Source: Thermoplasmatota archaeon
Lineage (GTDB): Archaea > Thermoplasmatota > Thermoplasmata > Thermoplasmatales > Thermoplasmataceae
Direction of reading: 5' to 3'
DNA length: 14,184 nt
Assembly (NCBI GenBank): GCA_023379355.1
Contig: JAMCUD010000099.1
Coordinates: 1-14,184, forward strand
This document shows, one piece after another, positions 7,032 through 12,891 of the stretch. The position numbers and the translations under genes are program-made. The notes beneath the pieces are model-generated. The model had not been told where the DNA came from and made no database searches. It worked only from the letters and a program-made list of their open reading frames with translations. How positions within the stretch are numbered: position 1 is the stretch's first letter; every line of letters begins with the position of its first letter.

Positions 7032-7578
7032 GGCAGCATGGATTGTCGTGGATCTTGTCAATGATTTTGTGACCGGCAGATTTGGATCCGAAAGATCAGT
7101 CATGGTGGCAGAAAAGACCGCAGAACTCATAAGAAGAATTGATGGATCAATTCAGATAGTGTTCACAATGGATACTCACATTCCCGGAGACCCGGAATTC
7201 ATTGTTTGGGGTGAACACTGCCTCCAGGGAACCCCAGCATCAGAACTCTATGGTTCTCTGAAGGAGTTTGGTGGACAGAGGATAAGAAAGAGGCACTTTG
7301 ACTCTTTTTTCCAGTCTGATCTTGAGGGCTATCTACGTGCATCAGGTGTGAACTATGTCTACATCAGCGGAATAAGCACTGACATATGTGTGCAACATAC
7401 TGCAGCTGGAGCTTATTTCAGGTATTTCGGCATAAAAATAATCTCAGATCTCTGCTCTTCCATCGATGATAAAGATCACCATACTGCACTTGAATTTATG
7501 AGAAAGAATTATGGTGCCGCTATCATTATGGCAAGAGAGTTTGAAAAAGAGATATCGGCTTCAACTCCGCCCAGCTAA
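6997..7578 (+). CDS. pncA: Nicotinamidase (isochorismatase-like hydrolase)
   Basis: A 193-residue cytosolic cysteine hydrolase of the isochorismatase superfamily, called nicotinamidase: nicotinamide plus water gives nicotinate plus ammonia. The catalytic triad is visible: Asp19 in 'WIVVDLVNDF', Lys98 in 'IRKRHFDSFF' and the nucleophile Cys131 in 'GISTDICVQHTA'. The metal ligands expected of nicotinamidases are also present: Asp59 and His61 in 'TMDTHIPGD' and His74 in 'WGEHCLQGT'. Other family members hydrolyse isochorismate, but the metal site and the next gene, nicotinate phosphoribosyltransferase, make NAD salvage the best reading. The start overlaps the cysS 3' end by 35 bases and has its own ribosome-binding site. 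The stop lies 28 bases before the next gene, within a foldable segment. The calculated activity rests on motifs and context only. Confidence 0.88.
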   Translation: MEKMLNGGSGIKAAWIVVDLVNDFVTGRFGSERSVMVAEKTAELIRRIDGSIQIVFTMDTHIPGDPEFIVWGEHCLQGTPASELYGSLKEFGGQRIRKRHFDSFFQSDLEGYLRASGVNYVYISGISTDICVQHTAAGAYFRYFGIKIISDLCSSIDDKDHHTALEFMRKNYGAAIIMAREFEKEISASTPPS

Positions 7579-7604
7579 TGCTGGAGGTCTCCTTGGAGGG
7601 AGTT
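7563..7604 (+). promoter_or_regulatory. Foldable junction masking the pncB ribosome-binding site
   Basis: The mRNA here can form two nested helices. AACTCC (7563-7568) pairs with GGAGTT (7599-7604), and inside, CCAGC (7571-7575) pairs with GCTGG (7580-7584) around a TAAT loop that holds the nicotinamidase stop codon. The pncB ribosome-binding site is GGAGGG at 7595-7600, so the outer helix takes part of it. Ribosomes ending at the stop codon would open the fold, which suggests translational coupling. The helices are seen directly; the function is inference. Confidence 0.35.
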
Positions 7605-7606
7605 AA

Positions 7607-8830
7607 ATGAAAGACGTTAAAACGGAAGCAAAAAGCGATTCCAGAAAAGAGGTCAGGTTCAATACTGCTACCGATGAACAGATTGGAATGGGGTTGGCAT
7701 CGGATATTTACTTCACACGCACTCTGGAAGAACTCCAAGCATCCGGTTCGGATAAAAGGGTAGTTGCCGAGTTTACTGTATCTGGACCTCTTGGAAACTG
7801 GTTTGTTTTTTGCGGACTGGATGAAATTCTGACGCTCATGGAAGGAGTGAATGTCGATATTTATTCAATTCCAGAGGGGTCAATTGTTAAACCCCGTGAT
7901 GACAATGGCATTCCTGTTCCAGTAATGAGGTTCGAGGGCAAATATTCGGATTTTGGAAAATTTGAAACGTCCATTCTTGGTTTTATCTGCCAGTCAACAG
8001 GTATCTGTACATATTCGGCCAGGATCAAACAGATACTTGGGGAAACTCCATTCTATTCATTTGGCATTAGGAGAATGCACCCCTCAATCTCACCAATGAT
8101 CGACAGGTCGGCTTACATAGGTGGTGCCGCGGGTGTTTCTGGCATTCTTGGAGCAGAACTGATCGGTCAAAAACCGGTCGGCACAATGCCTCATGCTCTT
8201 TCAATTCTTTTGGGAGATGAGGCAGCATGGAAGCTTTCCGCCGGTGACTACAGTAATGGACAGAAAAAAGTGATTCTCATAGATACGTTCATGGACGAGA
8301 AGTTTGCGGCTATCAGGGCTGCGGAAACAATAAACAACCTGGATTATATAAGACTTGATACTCCATCCTCGCGGAGAGGTAATTTCCCATCATTAATCAG
8401 GGAAGTAAGATGGGAACTTGATCTGAGGGGCTTCAGAAACGTGAAAATAATGGTCTCAGGGGGACTAAATACCGAAAACATACTGGAACTTAAGGAGGCA
8501 GGCGCAGAGGCTTTTGGAATAGGCACATCCATAGCATCTGCAAAGCCATTTGACTTTGCAATGGACATTGTTGAGGTCGAAGGAACCAGCCTGGCAAAGA
8601 GAGGCAAATATTCCGGAGGAAAAAATGTATTCAAATGCCAATCCTGCGGGTCCTTAATCGTGAAACCCTCAAATTATGGCACATATGAATGTAACTGCGG
8701 GAAAATGGTCGAGAACCTGCTTAGTCCTGTAATGAAAAATGGGAAGCTAACCGGCAAGAGAGATGATGTGGAGTCAATCCGTAAAAGGTGCCAGGAGAGC
8801 CTTATCAAGATGAAAAAATCGGAATCTTGA
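7607..8830 (+). CDS. pncB: Nicotinate phosphoribosyltransferase (Thermoplasma type, with zinc knuckle)
   Basis: A 407-residue cytosolic enzyme that makes nicotinate mononucleotide from nicotinate and PRPP with ATP, the committing step of Preiss-Handler NAD salvage. Visible features: '[13 protein letters not shown]' (31-43), '[12 protein letters not shown]' (152-163), '[14 protein letters not shown]' (192-205) with the His that is phosphorylated in the family, '[11 protein letters not shown]' (249-259), and 'VSGGLN' plus 'GIGTSIA' (283-310) at the phosphate-binding end of the barrel. The C-terminus carries a four-Cys zinc-knuckle-like module (Cys344, 347, 362, 364). This layout agrees with the T. 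acidophilum enzyme of known structure. The ATG at 7607 has GGAGGG six bases upstream. It follows the nicotinamidase gene by 28 bases, so the pair converts nicotinamide to NaMN in two steps. Confidence 0.95.
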   Translation: MKDVKTEAKSDSRKEVRFNTATDEQIGMGLASDIYFTRTLEELQASGSDKRVVAEFTVSGPLGNWFVFCGLDEILTLMEGVNVDIYSIPEGSIVKPRDDNGIPVPVMRFEGKYSDFGKFETSILGFICQSTGICTYSARIKQILGETPFYSFGIRRMHPSISPMIDRSAYIGGAAGVSGILGAELIGQKPVGTMPHALSILLGDEAAWKLSAGDYSNGQKKVILIDTFMDEKFAAIRAAETINNLDYIRLDTPSSRRGNFPSLIREVRWELDLRGFRNVKIMVSGGLNTENILELKEAGAEAFGIGTSIASAKPFDFAMDIVEVEGTSLAKRGKYSGGKNVFKCQSCGSLIVKPSNYGTYECNCGKMVENLLSPVMKNGKLTGKRDDVESIRKRCQESLIKMKKSES

Positions 8831-8840
8831 TGTGTCTGAG

Positions 8841-8966
8841 AAGCCTATAAACCAACATGAGGTTGCCAATCATCATGCCTTTTCATGATCACTGTTTCAG
8901 TTCTAGATTCAGTACATTACAGTCTATTTCTACCATCTCATCATGAAATGGTTCATTCATAGGCTT
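8841..8966. repeat. Nested inverted repeats downstream of pncB
   Basis: The outer pair is AAGCCTAT (8841-8848) and ATAGGCTT (8959-8966). Just inside, AACC (8850-8853) can pair with GGTT (8950-8953). The inner pair is TTTCATGAT (8881-8889) and ATCATGAAA (8940-8948), all perfect. A competing local hairpin is ATCATG (8872-8877) with CATGAT (8884-8889). Such nesting could form a long RNA stem on either strand, or be the ends of a very small decayed element. No target-site duplication was seen at the ends. Confidence 0.4.
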
Positions 8967-9047
8967 TCCAGAAACAGTATATTTATTACCAACATCAGCA
9001 AATCCAGCAATCCTGCTCCCTGAAATGTTCTAACTGTCATCTTTCAT
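8889..9047 (-). pseudogene. Broken protein-like frame on the minus strand
   Basis: From ATG at 9047 the frame runs five codons (MKDDS) to a TAG at 9030-9032. It then stays open for 46 codons to TGA at 8889-8891, reading GSRIAGFADVGNKYTVSGK and then MNEPFHDEMVEIDCNVLN, which looks like protein. A TATA box of consensus type lies about 32 bases before the ATG. Alternative short frames exist: a 27-residue hydrophobic peptide from ATG 9040 to TGA 8957, whose stop overlaps the ATG at 8960 (ATGA). No family is recognised. A decayed gene is the simplest reading. Confidence 0.28.
8971..8986 (+). promoter_or_regulatory. Orphan rightward promoter-like site
   Basis: GAAACAG (8971-8977) directly abuts TATATTTAT, the same BRE-plus-TATA layout as the cysS promoter. 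Transcription would begin near 9008, with no good reading frame downstream until the methyltransferase gene at 9169. It may drive a short untranslated RNA or a long leader, or be unused. Confidence 0.3.
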
Positions 9048-9074
9048 TCTTCAGCCAAGTTTTTGTCGGGTGTG

Positions 9075-9092
9075 ATATATAAAACTGTTTCA
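9075..9092 (-). promoter_or_regulatory. Orphan leftward promoter of consensus type
   Basis: Read on the minus strand, TGAAACAG is followed by TTTTATATA, a close match to the archaeal BRE and TATA consensus. Transcription would start near 9050, right at the ATG at 9047. It faces the rightward site at 8971-8986. It is one of the best promoter matches in the window, yet no intact gene follows. Confidence 0.42.
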
Positions 9093-9103
9093 CAATCCTC
9101 GCC

Positions 9104-9110
9104 TTTATAT
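9104..9110 (+). promoter_or_regulatory. TATA-like box for the 9169 methyltransferase gene
   Basis: TTTATAT gives an expected start near 9133 and a leader of about 36 bases before the TTG at 9169. The sequence just upstream (CCTCGCC) is not purine-rich, so the BRE is poor. Confidence 0.3.
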
Positions 9111-9168
9111 CTCCCATATTAGACTCAGGTGCATTCATACCTGGCCAAGCAGTGAAATAGAATAAGGG

Positions 9169-9954
9169 TTGTCTTGTTATAAAAAGATTCCCAGATCACA
9201 GTACGTTGAACCTTATTTGAGGGCTCAGAATTTACAACCAAGAGATATTGAGATAATTATATATGGTAAACTGTACCTCTACAGTGTGGAACCTCCAGAT
9301 TATGAAAATTATGATTACCTGAGTGAATGGAAAGGCAGAGAAATCCAGAATCTGGCTGAGAGAAAACTGATTTTAAAACTCGCTGGCCACCCTGAGAGAA
9401 CACTTGAACTTGGGGGCGGGTTTGGAAGAATAACTTCAGTTCTGGAGAGAATTAGTGAAGAAACTTACATGGTGGACTATTCCAGCAGGAATCTGGCAGA
9501 GGCCAAGAAACGATTGACCAGAACCAATCTTGTGCAATGTAACTTCTTTAACCTCCCGTTTAGCAGCAGATTCTTTGATCTGATAGTAATGATCAGAGTT
9601 ATGCATCACATACAGAACCCAACACTGGTCTACAACGAAATCTGCAGAGTTGGCCAGAAAGGTGCAACTGTTGTTGTTTCTGTACCATATTCACCTCTGT
9701 CGAAAATAAGGGAAATGAAAGAAATAGAGGAAATTGATAATGGAACTGGTCAACACAGGATTTTTGCTGGGCCGATAGAACGCTATCTCGATGAGAGATT
9801 CAAACTTGAAGGGATATTTGGAACAGGTTTATTTGATAATAGGATCGGTAGGAAGTTCAATAAAATGTCTTTTCTGAGTGAAATAGACCTCTCGACAGCA
9901 AAGTTATGGAAGTTAAAAAATAACTTATTCCTGAAGCTTAAGCTGACGGAATGA
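9169..9954 (+). CDS. Class I SAM-dependent methyltransferase
   Basis: A 261-residue Rossmann-fold methyltransferase. An N-terminal lead of about 50 residues ends in 'YDYLSEWKGREIQNLAERKL' (48-67), a pattern common before the catalytic domain in this group. SAM-binding motif I is 'LELGGGFGRI' (79-88), the acidic residue after strand 2 is Asp103 in 'MVDYSSRNL', motif post-I/III covers 'CNFFNLPFSSRFFDLIVM' (124-141), and 'RVMHHIQNP' (143-151) follows, typical of Methyltransf_11. The start is TTG at 9169 after AAGGG; an in-frame TAA at 9163-9165 rules out an upstream start, and no in-frame ATG occurs until residue 101. The neighbours are glycosyltransferases and two more methyltransferases, so it may methylate a sugar, glycolipid or polyprenyl-linked intermediate; this is inference. 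Its last 30 bases overlap the convergent GT2 gene. Confidence 0.85.
   Translation: MSCYKKIPRSQYVEPYLRAQNLQPRDIEIIIYGKLYLYSVEPPDYENYDYLSEWKGREIQNLAERKLILKLAGHPERTLELGGGFGRITSVLERISEETYMVDYSSRNLAEAKKRLTRTNLVQCNFFNLPFSSRFFDLIVMIRVMHHIQNPTLVYNEICRVGQKGATVVVSVPYSPLSKIREMKEIEEIDNGTGQHRIFAGPIERYLDERFKLEGIFGTGLFDNRIGRKFNKMSFLSEIDLSTAKLWKLKNNLFLKLKLTE
9909..9927 (-). terminator. Terminator of the leftward operon
   Basis: AAGTTA (9910-9915) pairs with TAACTT (9921-9926) around an AAAAA loop. Read leftward it gives a U-rich run immediately after the GT2 stop codon. It lies in the coding 3' end of the plus-strand methyltransferase gene. Confidence 0.42.
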
Positions 9955-10854
9955 ATCTATAAACCCCAATGAGAGATTAAAGATCAATTTTTTCCTTTTT
10001 TCCCCTCCCAGTAATATGTAGGTTAGCAGGTTCGGAAGAATGAATCTCAGAGAGTGGAAAATGGCTCTAGATATAAAAAAACTTTCACCGGAATGAACAT
10101 CCCTCATATACATGAACCAGTTTGAAATCTCCTGTCTGACCCTTTCAGGATCGTCGCGTCCATGAACAGACCAATAACCGAATTTTCCAGGGAGTGGTAC
10201 ATCGTGGTATATCTTGGCATATGATGTGGCAATAACCTTAAATCCAGCAGATTTCAACTTCAGGACAAGATCTCCTGAGCTGTTTATCTTCAAGCGAGTA
10301 CTGAAGCCGTTGACCTCCAAAAGAGCTTGTTTAGATATCATGCAAGAATTTGGAAGAGCGTCAACATTATAGATCCTGTTTTCAAGTTCATTTTTTCGTA
10401 TTTGATTTCTACCAATCAGTTCATGGCTCCATTTTCCGGGTTTGAAGGGGGTGGCATAGGCCCATACCAATTCTGGATTTGCAAGATACATGACGGAGGG
10501 CATAACAGCTCCAACATTTTTCTGTGATGAAAATGCCTCCATTACAGGCAGAAAAGTATCAGTCCCAATTATATTATCATCATCTATGAAAAAAAGATAA
10601 TCAGATGTTGCAAGGAAAGCCCCTATATCCTTTGCAAGAGAAATGAAGATCCTGAAGGAGACCCTCACATGAATTAGCCTAATTCTCTCACAGCAATCAA
10701 TTCTTATTGGTGGATCTGAATCATCTATTATTATGATCTCCCTTATCTGGTCAACATAGTGATCTTCTATACTCCTGAGAAGTGCCGAAAGCCTTTCGTG
10801 TCTATTGTGTGTCGGTATAATTATGCTGAATTCATTGACTGGGTTATCAGTCAT
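9925..10854 (-). CDS. Family 2 glycosyltransferase (GT-A fold)
   Basis: A 309-residue inverting-type glycosyltransferase that moves a sugar from a nucleotide- or lipid-linked donor. The GT2 start is clear: 'FSIIIPTHNRHERLSALLRSI' (9-29), 'REIIIIDDSDPP' (38-49), and the metal/nucleotide-binding 'FFIDDDN' (88-94). The middle holds 'WSHELIGRNQIRKN' and 'GFSTRLKINSSGDLVLKLKSAGF', corresponding to the acceptor and catalytic half. The C-terminal about 45 residues are hydrophobic and basic (LRFILPNLLTYILLGG) and may attach the enzyme to the membrane. The ATG at 10854 has GAGGAGAG five bases upstream, and it overlaps the preceding methyltransferase gene by eight bases, so the two are translationally coupled. 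It is the last gene of the leftward operon and its 3' end overlaps the convergent methyltransferase gene. Donor and acceptor sugars are unknown. Confidence 0.9.
   Translation of the reverse strand: MTDNPVNEFSIIIPTHNRHERLSALLRSIEDHYVDQIREIIIIDDSDPPIRIDCCERIRLIHVRVSFRIFISLAKDIGAFLATSDYLFFIDDDNIIGTDTFLPVMEAFSSQKNVGAVMPSVMYLANPELVWAYATPFKPGKWSHELIGRNQIRKNELENRIYNVDALPNSCMISKQALLEVNGFSTRLKINSSGDLVLKLKSAGFKVIATSYAKIYHDVPLPGKFGYWSVHGRDDPERVRQEISNWFMYMRDVHSGESFFISRAIFHSLRFILPNLLTYILLGGEKRKKLIFNLSLGFIDSFRQLKLQE
9988..10001 (+). terminator. T-rich terminator of the plus-strand methyltransferase gene
   Basis: Two T6 runs separated by CC, about 33 bases after the stop codon at 9954, followed by CCCC. 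T-rich tracts of this kind are the usual archaeal termination signal. It lies inside the GT2 coding region, where it encodes a Lys-rich piece (GEKRKKL) on the other strand. Confidence 0.5.
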
Positions 10855-11929
10855 GTTCTCTCCTCAGTACAACCATTATGTAATCTGCGAAATTCTTGAT
10901 GATGGGCAACGAAGATGTTGCTCTATCCAGTGCAAATGGGATCCGTTTATTCGCGAAGTGTTTTACAATGCGCAAGAAATTATATGGCGGAATCACAGTG
11001 CATACTCCCCTCCTCTGAACAATGGAAAATCCACTGAGTCTGGAAAAATCCAGTGGCTTCTTTGGTCTGGTCGCTGTAGAAAACCTTGAACATTCTGGTA
11101 AAACCAGGCCTTTCAACTTCTCTCGGACGTACTCAAATCTGCCGAGCATCAAGGAGAGGAAAATATCAAAAATTCCAAACCTGTTCCAGTAAGCGCCAAT
11201 AAACATTCCTCCAACCTTTAGATTTTCATTCAAGGTGGTCTCAATAGTTTTCAAATCCTCCAGATCAAGGTATCCATATGTTGTGAATATGATGTCATAT
11301 TTCTTATCTGTTCTTATAACTCCAGAAGAAACTTTCACTAATTCCAGCTTTATGTTTTCAATTGTTTTGGACCTCTCGGCTGCTATGTTCAGCATCTGGT
11401 TTGAAATTTCCGCACATGTAAGGGATATATTAGATTTTATGGCAGAGGACTCAATTAAGGTCCCACAGCCAATTTCAAGGATTGACATACCATCCCTGGC
11501 TAGCAGAGATAGAACCTCAGATGTTCTGCTCCGCATATAAATTTCAACTGGATTGCTGCTGATCGAAGTATCATAATCTTTTGACGCCTGGTCAAATTCC
11601 ATTCCTAAGATATCGTATCTGCTTCTTTGAACGTTATCAGATCTTTCAAGGATAAATCCTGTACCAGTATCCATATGGTGAAAATTCAGGTGCTCCGTAC
11701 CGTATTTTTCCCTGAAGCGATTAATTACCGCACCAGTCATCTCTTCCTTTGCGGTATAAACTTCCCCACGTACTAAGGCATATCCGCAGTTTCTCAGTTT
11801 TCCACACCATTTCCCTGTTACAATGATGAAAAACCTATCTCCCTCTTCCACATAATTTGCCCTGTAAGTAGAAAGGTAAGGTTCTGGTAATTTCAACTCC
11901 AGAAAACTTTCACTCTTTCCTGAAAACAT
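10847..11929 (-). CDS. SAM-dependent methyltransferase with extra N-terminal domain
   Basis: A 360-residue two-part protein from ATG 11929 (366 from TTG 11947). Residues of about 112-360 form a class I methyltransferase: 'YDTSISSNPVEIYMRSR' (119-135), motif I 'ILEIGCGT' (150-157), 'TCAEIS' after strand 2, 'YDIIFTTYG' (210-218), and a C-terminal tail 'VIPPYNFLRIV'. This core is clearly paralogous to the next gene upstream in the operon, with shared YD-I-SN-R, LEIGCGT, PPY and a similar C-terminus. Residues 8-95 are extra and include 'GDRFFIIVTGKWCGKLRN' and 'GEVYTAKEEM...FREKYG', which recall the FMN-binding split barrel (pyridoxamine 5'-phosphate oxidase-like); this is tentative. The ATG is preferred because the TTG has no ribosome-binding site. 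The start overlaps the preceding gene by 20 bases (38 with TTG). Substrate unknown. Confidence 0.82.
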   Translation of the reverse strand: MFSGKSESFLELKLPEPYLSTYRANYVEEGDRFFIIVTGKWCGKLRNCGYALVRGEVYTAKEEMTGAVINRFREKYGTEHLNFHHMDTGTGFILERSDNVQRSRYDILGMEFDQASKDYDTSISSNPVEIYMRSRTSEVLSLLARDGMSILEIGCGTLIESSAIKSNISLTCAEISNQMLNIAAERSKTIENIKLELVKVSSGVIRTDKKYDIIFTTYGYLDLEDLKTIETTLNENLKVGGMFIGAYWNRFGIFDIFLSLMLGRFEYVREKLKGLVLPECSRFSTATRPKKPLDFSRLSGFSIVQRRGVCTVIPPYNFLRIVKHFANKRIPFALDRATSSLPIIKNFADYIMVVLRREHD

Positions 11930-12758
11930 AAAGTATCTCGTCTCCAAGAGAAGAAAAAATTGGAATCGACGACAGCAACATTCCCATTAAAGATATTATT
12001 TGCCTGGCAAAATTAGAAGTCACTCTTTCTGCAAGATATGGCGGAAGTATTATGGCAAGGCCCTTTTTTTTAACCAGAGTGAATTCCTTAAATATGGATC
12101 TGATCTCCTTAGGGGAGTAGTAAGTCGACCCAATCTTATTTCCAACCACTTCCACATAGGTTGTCTCTTCCATGCGCTTCCTTATGTTTTCTCTTTTACC
12201 AAGAATACTGTATAATAAAATCTCTCCCAGACATTTCCTGTTTCTGACTGAGAAGATCAGGATCCCGTTGTGATTCAATGAATCGCGTATTCCCTCTGCA
12301 GTCTCCTTAATTCTGGGCTCAGTGTTTAGAGCACCGTTGAAAGAGTAAATCAGATCAAACGATCTGCCAAGTGATCTTATGTTGGACGCTGCTCCCTTAA
12401 CTGCCATGAAATTGTCACTTATTCCCAATCTCCTGATCTTTGCAGTGGAAAAGTCGATCATTCCGCTGGAAATTTCCAGGCAGGTAACTTTTTTACCGGT
12501 TTCAAGTATGAATTTACTTGCCTCTTCTGCTGTTCCACATCCTATCTCCAATACGCTGTTCCTTCCTCTGGTGTATTCTATAAGTGTCTTAAGTTCAATT
12601 TTTCTTATGTTTATATTTATGAAGTTAGATAATATCTTTTTATCATAAATACTGGCAGCCTCAGAAAAGATAAGATCAAGTTCCGTATAATAATCTTCCA
12701 CCTTTATGGTAAAGAAAATCAAACCATAACTATTTTCCCATACTAAAGAAATGGTCAC
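11910..12758 (-). CDS. SAM-dependent methyltransferase, first gene of the leftward operon
   Basis: A 282-residue class I methyltransferase. The core begins near residue 20 with 'VEDYYTELDLIFSEAASIYD' (20-39), then 'KKILSNFININIRK', motif I 'VLEIGCGTAEEA' (69-80), 'TCLEISSGMID' (92-102) with the SAM-ribose Glu, 'FDLIYSFNGALNTEP' at motif III, and 'AIILPPYLAERV' near the C-terminus. It shares this plan, including the tail, with the following gene, so the pair arose by duplication. GTG at 12758 is used because a TATA-like box and an AGGT site precede it; GTG at 12701 is an alternative giving 263 residues that begin at the conserved part. A 7-base inverted repeat (12704-12710 / 12723-12729) lies between the two possible starts. 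It probably methylates a glycan or lipid intermediate, inferred from the adjacent glycosyltransferases. Confidence 0.85.
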   Translation of the reverse strand: MTISLVWENSYGLIFFTIKVEDYYTELDLIFSEAASIYDKKILSNFININIRKIELKTLIEYTRGRNSVLEIGCGTAEEASKFILETGKKVTCLEISSGMIDFSTAKIRRLGISDNFMAVKGAASNIRSLGRSFDLIYSFNGALNTEPRIKETAEGIRDSLNHNGILIFSVRNRKCLGEILLYSILGKRENIRKRMEETTYVEVVGNKIGSTYYSPKEIRSIFKEFTLVKKKGLAIILPPYLAERVTSNFARQIISLMGMLLSSIPIFSSLGDEILYVFRKE

Positions 12759-12796
12759 AAAACTACCTAAAGACCAAGCCTCCTGCGATTAGTCTG

Positions 12797-12804
12797 AATT
12801 TAAA
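12797..12804 (-). promoter_or_regulatory. TATA-like box of the leftward methyltransferase/GT2 operon
   Basis: TTTAAATT on the minus strand is centred about 42 bases before the GTG at 12758, predicting a leader of about 16 bases. GGAGG (12779-12783) is too far from the GTG to act as its ribosome-binding site; AGGT about seven bases before the GTG is the likelier one. Confidence 0.38.
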
Positions 12805-12863
12805 GCAACACTTTGAAAAAACGCAGACTTAAGGTGCCGGAGAATTAACTATGCAAAGTGAAC

Positions 12864-12879
12864 TGTAATAACTTTATAT
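12864..12879 (+). promoter_or_regulatory. A/T promoter block of the GT4 gene
   Basis: A TGTAATAAC block followed by TTTATAT lies 13-28 bases before the ATG at 12892. A TATA box at the left part would start transcription at or next to the ATG, fitting a leaderless message; one at the right part would start about ten bases inside the frame. No ribosome-binding site precedes the ATG. Confidence 0.35.
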
Positions 12880-12891
12880 CATGAAGTCCAT

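Larger units (their letters stand above)
8831..9168. other. 338-base non-genic stretch with repeats and promoter-like sites
   Basis: No intact gene is seen between pncB and the methyltransferase gene. It holds three sets of inverted repeats (8841-8966), three copies of the 8-mer ACTGTTTC/GAAACAGT (8891, 8971 inverted, 9084), a rightward promoter-like site at 8971-8986, a leftward one at 9075-9092, a TATA-like TTTATAT at 9104-9110 for the next gene, and a broken protein-like frame on the minus strand (8889-9047). No tRNA fold or C/D-box arrangement with proper spacing was found. Confidence 0.6.

Noticed and set aside
7583..7598. Alternating GGAG-CTCC-GGAG before pncB as an on/off switch
   Set aside because: Pairing between neighbours would need two-base loops or only three base pairs. 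The larger fold at 7563-7604 is the more credible structure.
8884..8950. Possible C/D-box guide RNA on the minus strand (ATGATGA near 8938-8944 and several CTGA)
   Set aside because: The spacing from the C-like box to the first CTGA is about 25 bases, much longer than the 10-12 of archaeal guides, and no consistent C'/D' pair follows.
8835..8970. Tiny mobile element (MITE) bounded by AAGCCTAT/ATAGGCTT
   Set aside because: No flanking target duplication is visible and no second copy exists in the window, so the call is left as inverted repeats only.
9030..9032. TAG read as pyrrolysine in the broken minus-strand frame
   Set aside because: No pylT/pylS or methylamine methyltransferase gene is in the window, and the frame has no recognised family. 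A dead gene explains the stop more simply.
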